A DNA stretch of 64,000 bases from Dolomedes plantarius (lineage: Eukaryota; Arthropoda; Arachnida; Araneae; Dolomedidae), in contig OU015503.1 in assembly GCA_907164885.2 (NCBI GenBank), positions 129,105,618-129,169,617 of the forward strand. Reading direction: 5' to 3'. This document shows positions 11,255 through 21,944 of the stretch, one piece after another; the first letter of the stretch is position 1; each line of letters starts with the position of its first letter. The notes below the pieces were generated by a model. The model did no database searches. It was given only the letters and a program-made list of their open reading frames with translations, and had not been told where the DNA came from. Position numbers and translations under genes: made by a program.

Positions 11255-12425
11255 ATACACTGAATTAGGGATAGCAAAGCCTATGCAAATTGTGTAGCGC
11301 TGCGCATCATGTATACGCAAGTGAGGGCGCTGTGGTAACTGCATATATACCGCGTACTGTGGTTGATCTGAATTAGTTGTTGGAATTGCCAGTATGGGTA
11401 AACTTCCGAAATCTTCTTCTCAATTTCCGAAATCGTCAGACAGCTAGGATTTTCAAGGTCGACAGTGTCAAGAGTGTACCAAGAATACATGGATGGTGGA
11501 AAAAAAACTAGCGATCGGGCAAACTGCAAAGGACAATTAGCCTTGACAGTGCGTGGTGAGAGACGGCTCAGGCGTATTGTACGTAGCCAGCGAAGCCAAA
11601 CATTAGCTCAAATTACCAACCAGTTTAATGACGGTGCCAGTCGTACAGTCAGTAAACGGACTGTGCAACGCTCGCTTCACCGTATGGGTTTCGGGAGCCG
11701 TCGACCTACGAGAGTACCATTGCTCTATACTCGCCATCGGGCTGCACGTCTTCCCTGGGCAAGAGAGCACAGAGACTGGAGTGTAGAGGACTGGAAACGA
11801 GTCGCATGGAGTGATGAGTCTCGATTCCCACTACTTAACGCCGACGGGAGGCTGAGAATATGGCGTCAGGCTCATGAAGCCATGGATCCTGCATGCCTGG
11901 CTGGAACTGTACAAGGGCATGGTGGCTCAATCATGGTCTGAGGTGTTTTTTCGTGGCACAGTTTGGGATCTTTGGTGCGTGTACCAACCTCCCTCAATGC
12001 AATTCGGTACGTAGAGTTGCTGGGTGATCACCTCCATCTGTTTATGCTGTTCTGTTATCCGCACGGTAATGGAGTTTTCCAGCAAGACAACTGTACCTCT
12101 CACAAGTCCCGGTTGGCTACTGGTTGGTTGGATGAGCATTCCTCTGACTTCTCTGTCATGAATTGGCCACCTAGAAGCCCAGACTTAAATCCTATTGAGC
12201 ATCTTTGGGATGTTTTGGAACAAGGCGTGAAAGGCCATCACACAGCACCAAAGAACCTTACTGAATTATGGACAGCTTTAGCCAATATTTGACAAGCCAT
12301 TCCCGTGGAACGTTTCTAGAAACTTGTTGAATCTATGCCTCGTCGTGTGGCAGCCGTTATCAAGGCCAGAGGAGGCCCAACTCGTTACTAGGTAGGTTTT
12401 CCTAATTCAGTGGCACTTCAGTGTA
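11255..12425 (+). mobile_element. Tc1-type transposon inserted in the Harbinger element
   Basis: The right end 'cctaattcagtggcacttcagtgta' and the left end 'tacactgaattagg' are inverted repeats; the left copy lacks about 11 bp. The length of about 1.17 kb fits a Tc1 element. It carries one degenerate transposase gene on the plus strand. Its position between the MADF exon and the nuclease start shows that it arrived after the Harbinger element. Confidence 0.75.
11395..12391 (+). pseudogene. Tc1-family transposase pseudogene, DD36E spacing
   Basis: The remains run in order: a broken N-terminus from ATG at 11,395; a helix-turn-helix region (RRLRRIVRSQRSQTLAQI ... TVSKRTVQRSLHRMG); and the catalytic core with WSDESRF (Asp codon at 11,813), QQDNCTSH (Asp at 12,086) and SPDLNPIEHLWD (Glu at 12,197). 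The second Asp and Glu are separated by 36 residues, against 34 in classic Tc1. It ends PRRVAAVIKARGGPTRY. Breaks: an N-terminal frameshift, TGA in place of Trp after GGSIMV near 11,939, a frameshift just after it, and TGA in place of Trp near 12,290. It cannot make a functional enzyme. Confidence 0.85.
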
Positions 12426-12509
12426 TTTGTCTTTATTTTGTTACTGCCCTTTATATTAATAAGTTTACAAAACAAAAAAGCTTTTTCTATTCAACAATGT
12501 TATTAAAAG

Positions 12510-12791
12510 TTATGCCGTATTGTTATTAAAAGCCTTTCTTCTGGAGATATACTCTTCCGGTAGTTGGTGTTCTTTTTCCGAATCTTGTCCCGAGAGATAA
12601 TCAAACGTAGGTATGCTTAACCTACAATAATTGTAAAACTTATCTGGGTCATTTCTAAGTTCTTTAATAAAACTGCCAATGTCTCTTTTTTTATTGATTG
12701 GATGAATCCAACGGCTTCTTTCTGGTTTTTCATCCAAACATTGTATAAATTGCCACAAAAGAATAGCTACTTCTACTTTCTCACTTGCCAT
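12510..12791 (-). pseudogene. PIF/Harbinger nuclease N-terminal fragment
   Basis: From Met at 12,791 the minus strand encodes about 93 residues. They include RWIHPINKKRDIGSFIKEL and DPDKFYNYCRLSIPTFDYL. The 'W.HP.N..R...G.F..L..EL..D..KF..YFRMS...FD.LL' pattern is the conserved N-terminal part of HARBI1/ALP1-type nucleases. The DDE catalytic domain that should follow is absent: the frame ends at 12,510 and Tc1 sequence begins about 85 bp further on. It was lost before or through the Tc1 insertion, or it lies in an exon I cannot identify. Confidence 0.7.
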
Positions 12792-13045
12792 ATCACCCAC
12801 AATTATGACCAAACTACTTTCCCAAAATTGAACACTTCCCTCAACAAAGAACAAAATACTGCAGACCTCTTCAACTCTCGTGTTCTTACTTACTACTGAT
12901 TAAATATCAAATCAACCTAGCGTTGCGAGTCGAAATGTATCACCATTTTCCACGATAAAACATTTTGGTTGCGCAACGTCTAGCAACAGAAACGTTGCGC
13001 AATGTTTTGTTGCATTCGGTGTGTGGCCGGGCTTTCTCTGACCGT

Positions 13046-13110
13046 TGCTTCTCGATACACAGCTGGTGAAACATTTCATGTGCGGGAACACGCGCATTTT
13101 ATTTTCATTA
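13046..13110 (+). repeat. Copy of Harbinger subterminal sequence outside the element
   Basis: 'ttgcttctcgatacacagct' and the following 40 bp repeat 10,019-10,093 in the same orientation, minus a small internal deletion. At the left, the sequence lies inside the Harbinger element upstream of the MADF start; here it lies just beyond the right terminus. Confidence 0.65.
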
Positions 13111-14224
13111 AAGATTTCCTTGAAGAAATAGATAGCCAGTTTTCTGACCTACTTCAGCACAATAAAGTGCGATGGCTTTCCAGAGGTAACGTATTGCAAC
13201 GTTTTGCTTTGTGCTTGAGTGAAATAAAAACATTCCTCAATGAAAAAAGCATTGACCATCCCGAATTGGAAGAAGACGAATGGCTGCAAAAATTCAACTT
13301 CATGGTAGATACCACAATGAAACTAATTGAACTGAATCTAAAACTGCAAGGAAAGGGCAACCCAGCCTACGCCTTGCTTGAAGTAGTAGTTTGTTTCGAA
13401 AAAAAAATTACTTCTTTTTGTTGAAGACATGGAGAGCGGTAAATTACTTCATTTTAAAAATCTGAAGCAATATCGCGATGAGACCAATGCAACTCTTGAC
13501 ACGAATTACTTCAGCATAGCTTTAAAAAACATGATGGATGGATTCGCCGAGAGAATCGAGCAATTCAAAACAAACCAAAGTACTCTCTCGTTCATAGTAA
13601 ATCCTCTCAAATGAGATCAAGCCATTTGGAATTGATGCTGGATCGCTTCAAATGCAATTGCTAGATTTGAAAACCAAAGACTTGTGGAGTGGAAAGTTCA
13701 CAGAACTCAAGAGCAAGTTGGAAGAGTTGGAGGTCCAGAAATGCATCCACATCGCGCAGCACAAGTGGACGGCTCTAAAAGAAATTCCGCGAGTTGAGGC
13801 CCTCGTATTCGGCGCATGGAATAGTCTTCCAGAATGCTACAGTGAGGTGAAGAAGGAGTGCTGGCTATCTTCGGGTCGACATATTCGTGCGAGCAAGCGT
13901 TCTCTTGCATGAATATAATAAAGAGTAAAGTTAGAAGTCAACTAAAAAATAAAAATCTGGAGTCGTGCTTGAAACTTGAAACAACATGTTATAAGCCAGA
14001 TTTAACCAAACTTTCAAAAGGCATGCAAAGCCAATGCTACCATTGATGTAAATATCTATATTTGTGTTTTTATATGAATAAATATTATTCCATATTTAAA
14101 GCCGTTTATTTTAAATCAAATATCTATAAGCAAATAATATAATATTGAAATGAAAATGTTTAGTGGAAAATTTTGTAAATTGTAATTTTTGGCTCTTCCG
14201 TTTCAATAGGTTGTCGACCCCTGC
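13111..14224 (+). mobile_element. hAT remnant (ZBED5/SCAND3-like), 5' truncated
   Basis: Plus-strand frames encode [19 protein letters not shown] and [19 protein letters not shown] near 13,110-13,220, then [15 protein letters not shown], and at 13,858-14,030 STYSCEQAFSCMNIIKSKV, the hAT C-terminal dimerisation motif. The reading frame shifts several times (near 13,424, 13,614 and 13,860). The right terminus is 'aggttgtcgacccctg' at about 14,209-14,224, a typical hAT end. No left terminus is present; the 5' side is fused to Harbinger-derived sequence. Confidence 0.75.
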
Positions 14225-14770
14225 CCTAGAATCATCTAGGGAGATAACTACTCATTTCTTTTGACTCGGCTTCTTTATAATGTAACCCGAAGTTACAAGT
14301 GGATGAAGCTTCTGGAGATTCAAATGAATGAATCTTTAGGCTACAGGTGGAGAACACCATGAAAAAAATCATCGTCCGAAATTTTTAGTTTTGTTGATTT
14401 ACTTCCTGGCGGACGCACTCTACGTGAATGGGGTCTAGCTGAATTTCCTATTACTTGGGGTCCATTCCTCACTTTTTTACACGCAGTTAGAAGGATTTTT
14501 AAGGATTGCCTTGTGCGAAGTATCAGAACGTAGTACTGTTTTTTTCAGGCTTCATATCACCGTAGTTCACGAATGTCGTCGTTATATATTGGATGATAGA
14601 GTTGCTCAACTTGCAGTTGACTCATTTTAGTTTGTCCAAAGACGTCTGACACAGACTTTTGTTTGAGTCTAATCGGAAATTTTTAACCTCCGAAACGTTT
14701 TCAAGCGTTTCATTCTTGGCAGTAACAATATCCAGTTGTTCCGTTCTCTCTCTGGTCGTGCTGCGAGTTG
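14225..14770 (-). pseudogene. Decayed tandem copy of the WAP-gene 3' end
   Basis: Several blocks align in order with 14,800-15,260 of the neighbouring coding exon. For example, 'gaatgaatctttaggctaca' and 'aacaccatgaaaaaaatcat' match 'gaacccttaggcttcaggcg' and 'aacactatgaaaagaatcat'; 'cttcctggcggacgcactct' matches 'cttcctggcagacgcattct'. Frames are interrupted throughout. It lies immediately downstream of the WAP gene stop and ends at the hAT terminus at 14,224. It is probably an older repeat of the gene's C-terminal part that was cut off from the coding region. Confidence 0.65.
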
Positions 14771-17700
14771 CTAGTTCATGTTCCCTGTCCTGTGTCGCCC
14801 CGTGGATGGAGCTGAACCTTTGAGCTTCAGAGCACCGTGAAAAGAATCAAAGTCGGAACCACGAAACAGTGCCGTTGATTTACTTTCTGGCGGACGTACT
14901 GTATGTAAATGGGATTTAGCCGATTTTGGATTTTTTTTCAAGCTTTTAATGACGGTCAATACTTGTGGTTTTTTTAGTCTAAGGACTCCGTGGAAACTTT
15001 TGACCCGTAAAGCATTTCCTGGCGTAACATTCTTGGCGTTAGAGGCACTGATTTCATTTGACTGGGTTTGCTTGATGTTTACAGTGTGACCCGAAGGGTT
15101 TTCAGGTAGAAGTGGATGTTCAGATGAAGCCTCTGGGGATACAAATGAACCCTTAGGCTTCAGGCGGAGAACACTATGAAAAGAATCATCGTTCAAAATT
15201 TTGAGTTTCGTTGATTCACTTCCTGGCAGACGCATTCTACTTAAATGGGGTTTAGGTGAATTTCGTACTTTTTTCAAGCTATTGATGACGGCCGATTCTT
15301 GGTTTTGCTTAAGTCTAATAACTCCGTGGAAACTTTTAACCTGCGAAGCGTTTTCGGGAGTATCAATCTTGATGTTAGTAGTGCTAATTTCTTTTGACTG
15401 GGTTTGCTTGTTGTTTACAGTGTAAACCGAAGAGTTTTCATTTAAAAGCTGATGTTCAGTAGAAGCTTGGTTTTGCTTTAGCCTAATGACTCCGTGGAAA
15501 CTTTTGACCTGTGAAGCGTTTTGGGGCGTATCAATCTTGATGTTAGTAGTGCTAATTTCTTTTGACTGGGTTTGCTTGTTGTTTACAGTGTAAACCGAAG
15601 AGTTTTCATTTAAAAGCTGATGTTCAGTAGAAGCTTGGTTTTGCTTTAGCCTAATGACTCCGTGGAAACTTTTGACCTGTGAAGCGTTTTGGGGCGTATC
15701 AATCTTGATGTTAGTAGTGCTAATTTCTTTTGACTGAGTTTTCTTGTTGTTTACAGTGTAAACCGAAGAGTTTTCATTAGAAAGCTGATGTTCAGTAGAA
15801 GCTTGGTTTTGCTTTAACCTAATGACTCCGTGGAAACTTTTGACCTGCGAAGCGTTTTGGGGCGTATCGATCTTGACGTTAGCATTGCTAATTTCTTTTG
15901 ACTGGGTTTGCTTGTTGTTTAAAGTGTAAACCGAAGACTCGTCATTTGAAAGTTGATGTTCAGTAGAAGCTTGGTTTTGCTTTAGCCTGATGACTCCGTG
16001 GAAACTTTTGACCTGCGAAGCGTTTTGGGGCGTATCAATCTTGACGTTAGCATTGCTAATGTCTTTTGACTGGGTTTGCTTGTTGTTTAAAGTGTAAACC
16101 GAAGACTTTTCATTTGAAAGTTGATGTTCAGTAGAAGCTTGGTTTTGCTTTAGCCTAATGACTCCGTGGAAACTTTTGACCTGTGAAGCGTTTTGGGGCG
16201 TATCGATCTTGACGTTAGCATTGCTAATGTCTTTTGACTGGGTTTGCTTGTTGTTTAAAGTGTAAACCGAAGACTTTTCATTTGAAAGTTCATGTTCAGT
16301 AGAAGCTTGATTTTGCTTTAGCCTAATGACTCCGTGGAAACTTTTGTCCTGTGAAGCGTTTTGGGGCGTATCGATCTTGACGTTAGCATTGCTAATTTCT
16401 TTTGACTGGGTTTGCTTGTTGTTTAAAGTGTAAACCGAAGACTTGTCATTTGAAAGTTGATGTTCAGTAGAAGCTTGGTTTTGCTTTAGCCTAATGACTC
16501 CGTGGAAACTTTTGACCTGTGAAGCGTTTTGGGGCGTATCGATCTTGACGTTAGCATTGCTAATGTCTTTTGACTGGGTTTGCTTGTTGTTTAAAGTGTA
16601 AACCGAAGACTTTTCATTTGAAAGTTGATGTTCAGTAGAAGCTTGGTTTTGCTTTAGCCTAATGACTCCGTGGAAACTTTTGACCTGTGAAGCGTTTTGG
16701 GGCGTATCAATCTTGATGTTAGTAGTGCTAATTCTTTTGACTGGGTTGCTTGTTGTTTACAGTGTAAACCGAAGAGTTTTCATTTAAAAGCTGATGTTCA
16801 GTAGAAGCTTGGTTTTGCTTTAGCCTAATGACTCCGTGGAAACTTTTGACCTGTGAAGCGTTTTGGGGCGTATCAATCTTGATGTTAGTAGTGCTAATTT
16901 CTTTTGACTGGGTTTGCTTGTTGTTTACAGTGTAAACCGAAGAGTTTTCATTTAAAAGCTGATGTTCAGTAGAAGCTTGGTTTTGCTTTAGCCTAATGAC
17001 TCCGTGGAAACTTTTGACCTGTGAAGCGTTTTGGGGCGTATCAATCTTGATGTTAGTAGTGCTAATTTCTTTTGACTGAGTTTTCTTGTTGTTTACAGTG
17101 TAAACCGAAGAGTTTTCATTAGAAAGCTGATGTTCAGTAGAAGCTTGGTTTTGCTTTAACCTAATGACTCCGTGGAAACTTTGACCTGCGAAGCGTTTTG
17201 GGGCGTATCGATCTTGACGTTAGCATTGCTAATTTCTTTTGACTGGGTTTGCTTGTTGTTTAAAGTGTAAACCGAAGACTCGTCATTTGAAAGTTGATGT
17301 TCAGTAGAAGCTTGGTTTTGCTTTAGCCTGATGACTCCGTGGAAACTTTTGACCTGCGAAGCGTTTTGGGGCGTATCAATCTTGACGTTAGCATTGCTAA
17401 TGTCTTTTGACTGGGTTTGCTTGTTGTTTAAAGTGTAAACCGAAGACTTTCATTTGAAAGTTGATGTTCAGTAGAAGCTTGGTTTTGCTTTAGCCTAATG
17501 ACTCCGTGGAAACTTTTGTCCTGTGAAGCGTTTTGGGGCGTATCGATCTTGACGTTAGCATTGCTAATGTCTTTGACTGGGTTTGCTTGTTGTTTAAAGT
17601 GTAAACCGAAGACTTTTCATTTGAAAGTTCATGTTCAGTAGAAGCTTGGTTTTGCTTTAGCCTAATGACTCCGTGGAAACTTTTGTCCTGTGAAGCGTTT

Positions 17701-18776
17701 TGGGGCGTATCGATCTTGACGTTAGCATTGCTAATTTCTTTTGACTGGGTTTGCTTGTTGTTTAAAGTGTAAACCGAAGACTTGTCATTTGAAAGTTGAT
17801 GTTCAGTAGAAGCTTGGTTTTGCTTTAGCCTAATGACTCCGTGGAAACTTTTGACCTGTGAAGCGTTTTGGGGCGTATCGATCTTGACGTTAGCATTGCT
17901 AATGTCTTTTGACTGGGTTTGCTTGTTGTTTAAAGTGTAAACCGAAGACTTTTCATTTGAAAGTTGATGTTCAGTAGAAGCTTGGTTTTGCTTTAGCCTA
18001 ATGACTCCGTGGAAACTTTTGACCTGTGAAGCGTTTTGGGGCGTATCGATCTGGACGTTATCATTGCTAATTTCTTTTGACTGGGTTTGCTTGTTGTTTA
18101 AAGTGTAAACCGAAGACTCGTCATTTGAAAGTTGATGTTCAGTAGAAGCTTGGTTTTGCTTTAGCCTGATGACTCCGTGGAAACTTTTGCCCCGTGAAGC
18201 ATTTTCCGGCGTATCATTCTCGGCGTTAGAGGTACTAATTTCTTTCGACTTGGTTCGCTTGTTGTTTATCGCGTAACCCGAAAGATTTCCAAAAGCAGGT
18301 CGACGTTCAAATGAAGCATTCGTGGATATATATGAACCTTTAGGCTTCTTGCGGATGACACCATTGGAAGAATCTCCACCGGATCTCTGAAACTCGTTAT
18401 AGATATGAGTCGTCGATTTGATTTGACTTATTTCTTGCGAGGGCAAAGGACCCTTTTCCGCGCGGTTGATACTATTTCTGAAGAAGAGTGGATCGTTCTT
18501 GACCTGGTGGTGTTCTCGGGCGTTCGCTATTCCGCCCTGTCTCGCGGTTTTCGGCGGCTTCCTGGTGGTCTTGTAGAGCAGGTTGTCCGCGTAGGAATCT
18601 TCATCTTCATAGTATTCGTAAGCGTCGTCCGGCGATGCGTGCACGGGTCTGACGCATCCATAGGTGCAGGCCAGCAGGCAGCACATCTGGTAACCGGGGC
18701 ATTCCTTGTGGGAGTGGCAACTCATGTCGTACACTGGATGGTAACAAATGGCAGCGGGGGCCTTCGGGCACATCCA
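14771..18776 (-). CDS. WAP-domain secreted protein with long 56-residue repeat array, exon 2
   Basis: The exon starts after TTGTTGTTTTCAGAG; using the second AG keeps the phase of exon 1 (26,397-26,562). Near its start is one WAP (four-disulfide core) domain with eight cysteines: CPKAPAAIC, C, CPGYQMCCLLACTYGC. An acidic Tyr-rich linker follows (DDAYEYYEDEDSYADN). Then come about twenty repeats of roughly 56 residues containing SFHGVIRLKQNQ ... SVYTLNNKQTQSK. The C-terminus (SGSAPSTGRHRTGNMN region) ends at TAG near 14,771. Repeats contain no cysteine and are rich in Lys, Asn, Gln and Ser. WAP domains are usually protease inhibitors or antimicrobial; the function of the repeats is unknown. 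The frame is open from 18,776 to about 17,575 and again from about 16,730 to 14,771. Five single-base deletions in between break it, perhaps sequencing errors. Confidence 0.75.
15321..18180 (-). repeat. 168-bp coding tandem repeat with 8-unit higher-order period
   Basis: The marker 'gactccgtggaaac' recurs at 15,321, 15,489, 15,656, 15,824, 15,992, 16,160, 16,328, 16,496, 16,664, 16,830, 16,998, 17,166, 17,333, 17,500, 17,667, 17,835, 18,003 and 18,171. Spacing is 168 bp except one interval of 166 and three of 167. Unit variants recur in the same order after eight units: 15,489-16,496 corresponds to 16,830-17,835. This shows a block duplication of about 1.34 kb. More divergent units flank both sides (14,828, 14,984, 15,175 and 18,354). 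Confidence 0.95.
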
Positions 18777-18846
18777 CTCTGAAAACAACAAAAATTACCG
18801 TAAATCGAAAATCCGAATCGCCACTTACTCTTCAATAGCACCCTTT

Positions 18847-19425
18847 AGGGGGCGTCCATTAATTACGTGAGGCGATTTTGGAGATTTTTCGACCCCCTCC
18901 ACCCCTGGTGAGATATTGTGAGATTTGGCTCGACCCCCTCCTCCCCCCCTAATCTCACGTGAGATTTTTCAAAATGCGTATTTTTAGTGTAAATACGTTA
19001 ATCTGAGCTCGATTGCGTTGGATTTATTTTTAAAAACATAATTTGCTCAATTATTTTTATCTGAGACTAGTTAAGACTAATATTTAAGACTACTAAGAAC
19101 GTAGTCTAGAATCACAGTGAGAAAATCGAACAATAAAAAACTTAAATAGGAACTACACTAAAATTGGTAAAAGAATATTCATTCTAATTCAGTCCACGGG
19201 GACTCGTGTGTGGTCGCAAGAGTGACTACTGGAACTGTTGTGTAGGATTTAGCCATATTTTAGTGTAGAAGCATGTTTGACTTAATATAACCCAGTTTTC
19301 TCGCAATTTTATACTGTTTCTTGCGGGAAAAAAATTACGTGATATTTGCCGAGACCCCCTACGTGAGACTGGGTGAGATTCGGCTCGACTCCCTAAAAGA
19401 CTCACGTAATTAATGGACACCCCCT
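18847..19425. mobile_element. MITE in the WAP-gene intron
   Basis: Inverted termini AGGGGGCGTCCATTAATTAC/GTGAG and CTCAC/GTAATTAATGGACACCCCCT match over about 25 bp. Inside each end the phrase 'gagatt..gctcgac.ccct' is repeated. No coding frame. The 579-bp length and terminal sequence resemble MITEs widespread in arthropods; I cannot assign a superfamily. Confidence 0.75.
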
Positions 19426-20088
19426 TACACGTACGCTCTTGGAGTTCCTCACACGTGCACTCAATCGCGCGGGAAAGAGAGTACCGTGTAAAGGGGCGTG
19501 TAAGGTTGCGAATCGAATGGATTGTGTGGGTGGAGTTCAACTGGCACTCATCGATACCACGATGTAAAACTTTGTCGTTTGTGTTTTTGACTGGTCTTGC
19601 CAGGTTTGATATGAATGCAGCACAACTCGGCAGTGCTTCCCAGGTTTCATTAATTATACTCGGTATTGATTTCAGTCTAATTTTAATTGTTATTTTTTTT
19701 GTAATTGTTTAAAAGTATAAAACGGCCATCCGGGACTTTTACGGGTTATTTGGCACCTTCTACATTTCGCATTGTAGGACACATTTTTAATTTTCTTCAC
19801 TCATTTTCAGGAAAGGCCGAATCGCCAGCAAACTGTTGACTGGTGGGCAAAAAAAGAACTTGGATAACTTTGGCTTTATTTAAAACTTTAAACAAAAAGA
19901 AATAAACATACTGTCCAGCAGTATATTCGGAACTAGTATGATATTACCCCCCCCCCCATGGCGATTTTGGCGATTTTTTTTTGTTGCCAAACAGAACACG
20001 TGTCTTTGAAACAGGAAATTCCGGAAAGTCCCAAAAATACACATTTTTTTATACTGTACAACCACAGAAAAGCACAAAAAAACACATG

Positions 20089-20149
20089 GATGGATGGATG
20101 GATGGATGGATGGATGGATGGATAGATAGATAGATAGATAGATAGATAG
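20089..20149. repeat. (GGAT)n(GATA)n microsatellite
   Basis: About eight GGAT units pass directly into about seven GATA units. Confidence 0.95.
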
Positions 20150-20389
20150 AGCGATAGAGACAGAGAAACATGCAAAAATATATATAGAAACTATTGCCGT
20201 AAAAGTCGAATAACCAATGCCGAAAAAGTGTAACAATTTCCCGGCAGATTCTATAAGAAATATGCGTACATCAGTAGCTTATTTCTTATGACTTTTCTTC
20301 ACAAAGTCTGAAGCCCCTCTCCCACGCACCCACCCTTATTGGGTATTTATTTAAATAGGTACTGGACAGTTTAGTAGGCCAATTTTTCG

Positions 20390-20655
20390 TCAGGTTGGCG
20401 CCAAAATCTTTTGACGCCAACTTTTCGTCAAGTTGGCGTCAAAATTTTTGGCGCCAATTTGTCGCCAAGGACGGTACGTCTGAGAAAGCTGTTCCATTTT
20501 TTGCAATTCGCGCTCTTTAACAACCCAACCCGCGTCAAAAAATGGAACAGATGTATTACACGCACCTCCCTTGGCGACAATTTGGCGACAAAATTTTTTT
20601 GACGCCAAATACTCCTCAAAAAAAATTTTGTCGCCAACTTGTCGCCAAAACAGGC
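20390..20655. repeat. Inverted repeat built of GGCGACAAATTTGGCG-like motifs
   Basis: Many TTGGCGCCAA, TTGGCGACAA and complementary TTGTCGCCAA motifs surround a central hairpin: CTGTTCCATTTTTTG at about 20,490 pairs with CAAAAAATGGAACAG at about 20,536. The two halves are complementary over roughly 100 bp, so single strands could fold into a long hairpin. Confidence 0.8.
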
Positions 20656-20739
20656 CTACGTGGACATTTTACACTTAAAATAACAAATATACACAAAATA
20701 TCAATAACAACTCAAATATAAAAATAAATTCAAAACAAA

Positions 20740-21250
20740 CTTACCAATGGCAATAATAAACTTTCAAAAACATGTCACAAAACCACAACAGCTACTTTAA
20801 AACATACACGAATATATCTAAAAACGGCTGTATTAAATTTCAAAACCTAAACAGAAATGCTCAACCGCTACTTTAAAACACGCAAAAATATCTAAAAACA
20901 ACTGTATTAAACTTCAAAACCTCAGCAGAAATACTCAACCACTGATTTAAAACATACGCAAATATATCTAAAAACGGCTATATTAAAATTCAAAACCTAA
21001 ACAGAAATGCTCAACCGCTACTTTAAAACATACGCAAATATATCAAAAAACGAAGACATTAAACTTCCAAAAACATTACACATATCCGCAACATCTATTT
21101 AAAACATACGCAGATATATCAAAAAACGAAGACATTAAACTTCCAAAAATATTACAGAAATCCTAAACCGCTACTATGAAACCCCAACAAAAATATCGAA
21201 CACCGGTATATTAAACTTCCAAAAACACTACACAATACCACAACACCTAT
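20740..21250. repeat. Minisatellite of about 80 bp, 6-7 diverged copies
   Basis: The phrase 'tttaaaacatacgcaaatat' followed by 'atc.aaaaacg', 'attaaactt.caaaa' and 'gctcaaccgctac' recurs with a period near 80 bp and 10-30% divergence between units. Confidence 0.8.
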
Positions 21251-21944
21251 TCAGGGTTGCAACAAAAAACAAACATCACGCCAAATCGCATGGCTGCCAG
21301 ACCAAACAAAAAAATCGCTAAAAATAAAAAATCGCCAAACAAAAAAAATCGCCAAATTGAAAAAGGTGCGTGAAACACATCTGTACCCAAAAAATTAAAT
21401 AGCAACTGTTATTTAATATTTTGACTGAGCATTACACCAAAGTAAAAACCGGCAACTCTACAACCAAAACAAAGGGCGCCAGATTTGGCGAGAAATCTCT
21501 TGGGGGGAGATATCATACTTGTACTGTATATTCAAGCAAATAAACATAATCACATCCATCCTGATGCTGACTGAAGCTTGCTTGCTGGCTGGCTTCTCGC
21601 TGACCAAACTTGACCTTTTATATCATCATATGTAAAACAAATGTGCATATTCTGAAAATATGTGCATGTGATGTCATTTGATCAAAAAGAAATTAAAACC
21701 CAGGATTGAGGTGTACCTTACTTCCAAATACTCAATCACTATTTGATGACCTCCTACCTGGAGTAATTAACAGGCTAGCAAATGACATCACATGCCTATC
21801 ATACTACAACTTGAACTTCCTCCAAATGAAAACATTTGCTGAGGTAAGTGAACAGCTCTGAACTATGCAGCAGAAGAAAAGGTAATTATCAATTACAATT
21901 AAATAATATTTAATTTAAACAAATGCTATTTTATTTATACACTA

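Larger units (their letters stand above)
9868..13032. mobile_element. PIF/Harbinger transposon, interrupted and decayed
   Basis: Inverted termini of about 50 bp lie at 9868-9920 and 12,980-13,032; the left begins GCCTGGCCACGCACCGAATG. Between them are the two gene types that define PIF/Harbinger elements: a MADF-domain (Myb-like) protein start on the plus strand (10,137) and the N-terminus of a Harbinger nuclease on the minus strand (12,791). A Tc1 element (11,255-12,425) sits inside, and the catalytic domain of the nuclease is not visible. No clean 3-bp TWA duplication is recognisable at the ends. Confidence 0.7.
19931..21521. mobile_element. Non-autonomous element or satellite island with inverted ends
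   Basis: The left end 'agtatgatattacccccccc' and the right end 'ggggggagatatcatact' are inverted repeats (AGTATGATAT plus a C run). Next to each end is 'ggcgattttggcgattttt' or 'ccagatttggcgagaaatct'. The interior holds a GGAT/GATA microsatellite (20,089-20,149), a GGCGAC-rich inverted repeat (20,390-20,655) and an 80-bp minisatellite (20,740-21,250). There is no coding frame. It lies in the WAP-gene intron. Confidence 0.5.

Noticed and set aside
18405..18782. Plus-strand frame of 125 codons over the WAP exon
   Set aside because: It is antisense to the cysteine-patterned WAP frame and has no recognisable content.
19880..20236. Ser/Tyr/Ile/His-Pro-rich frames over the GGAT/GATA tract
   Set aside because: Tetranucleotide microsatellite translated in several frames.
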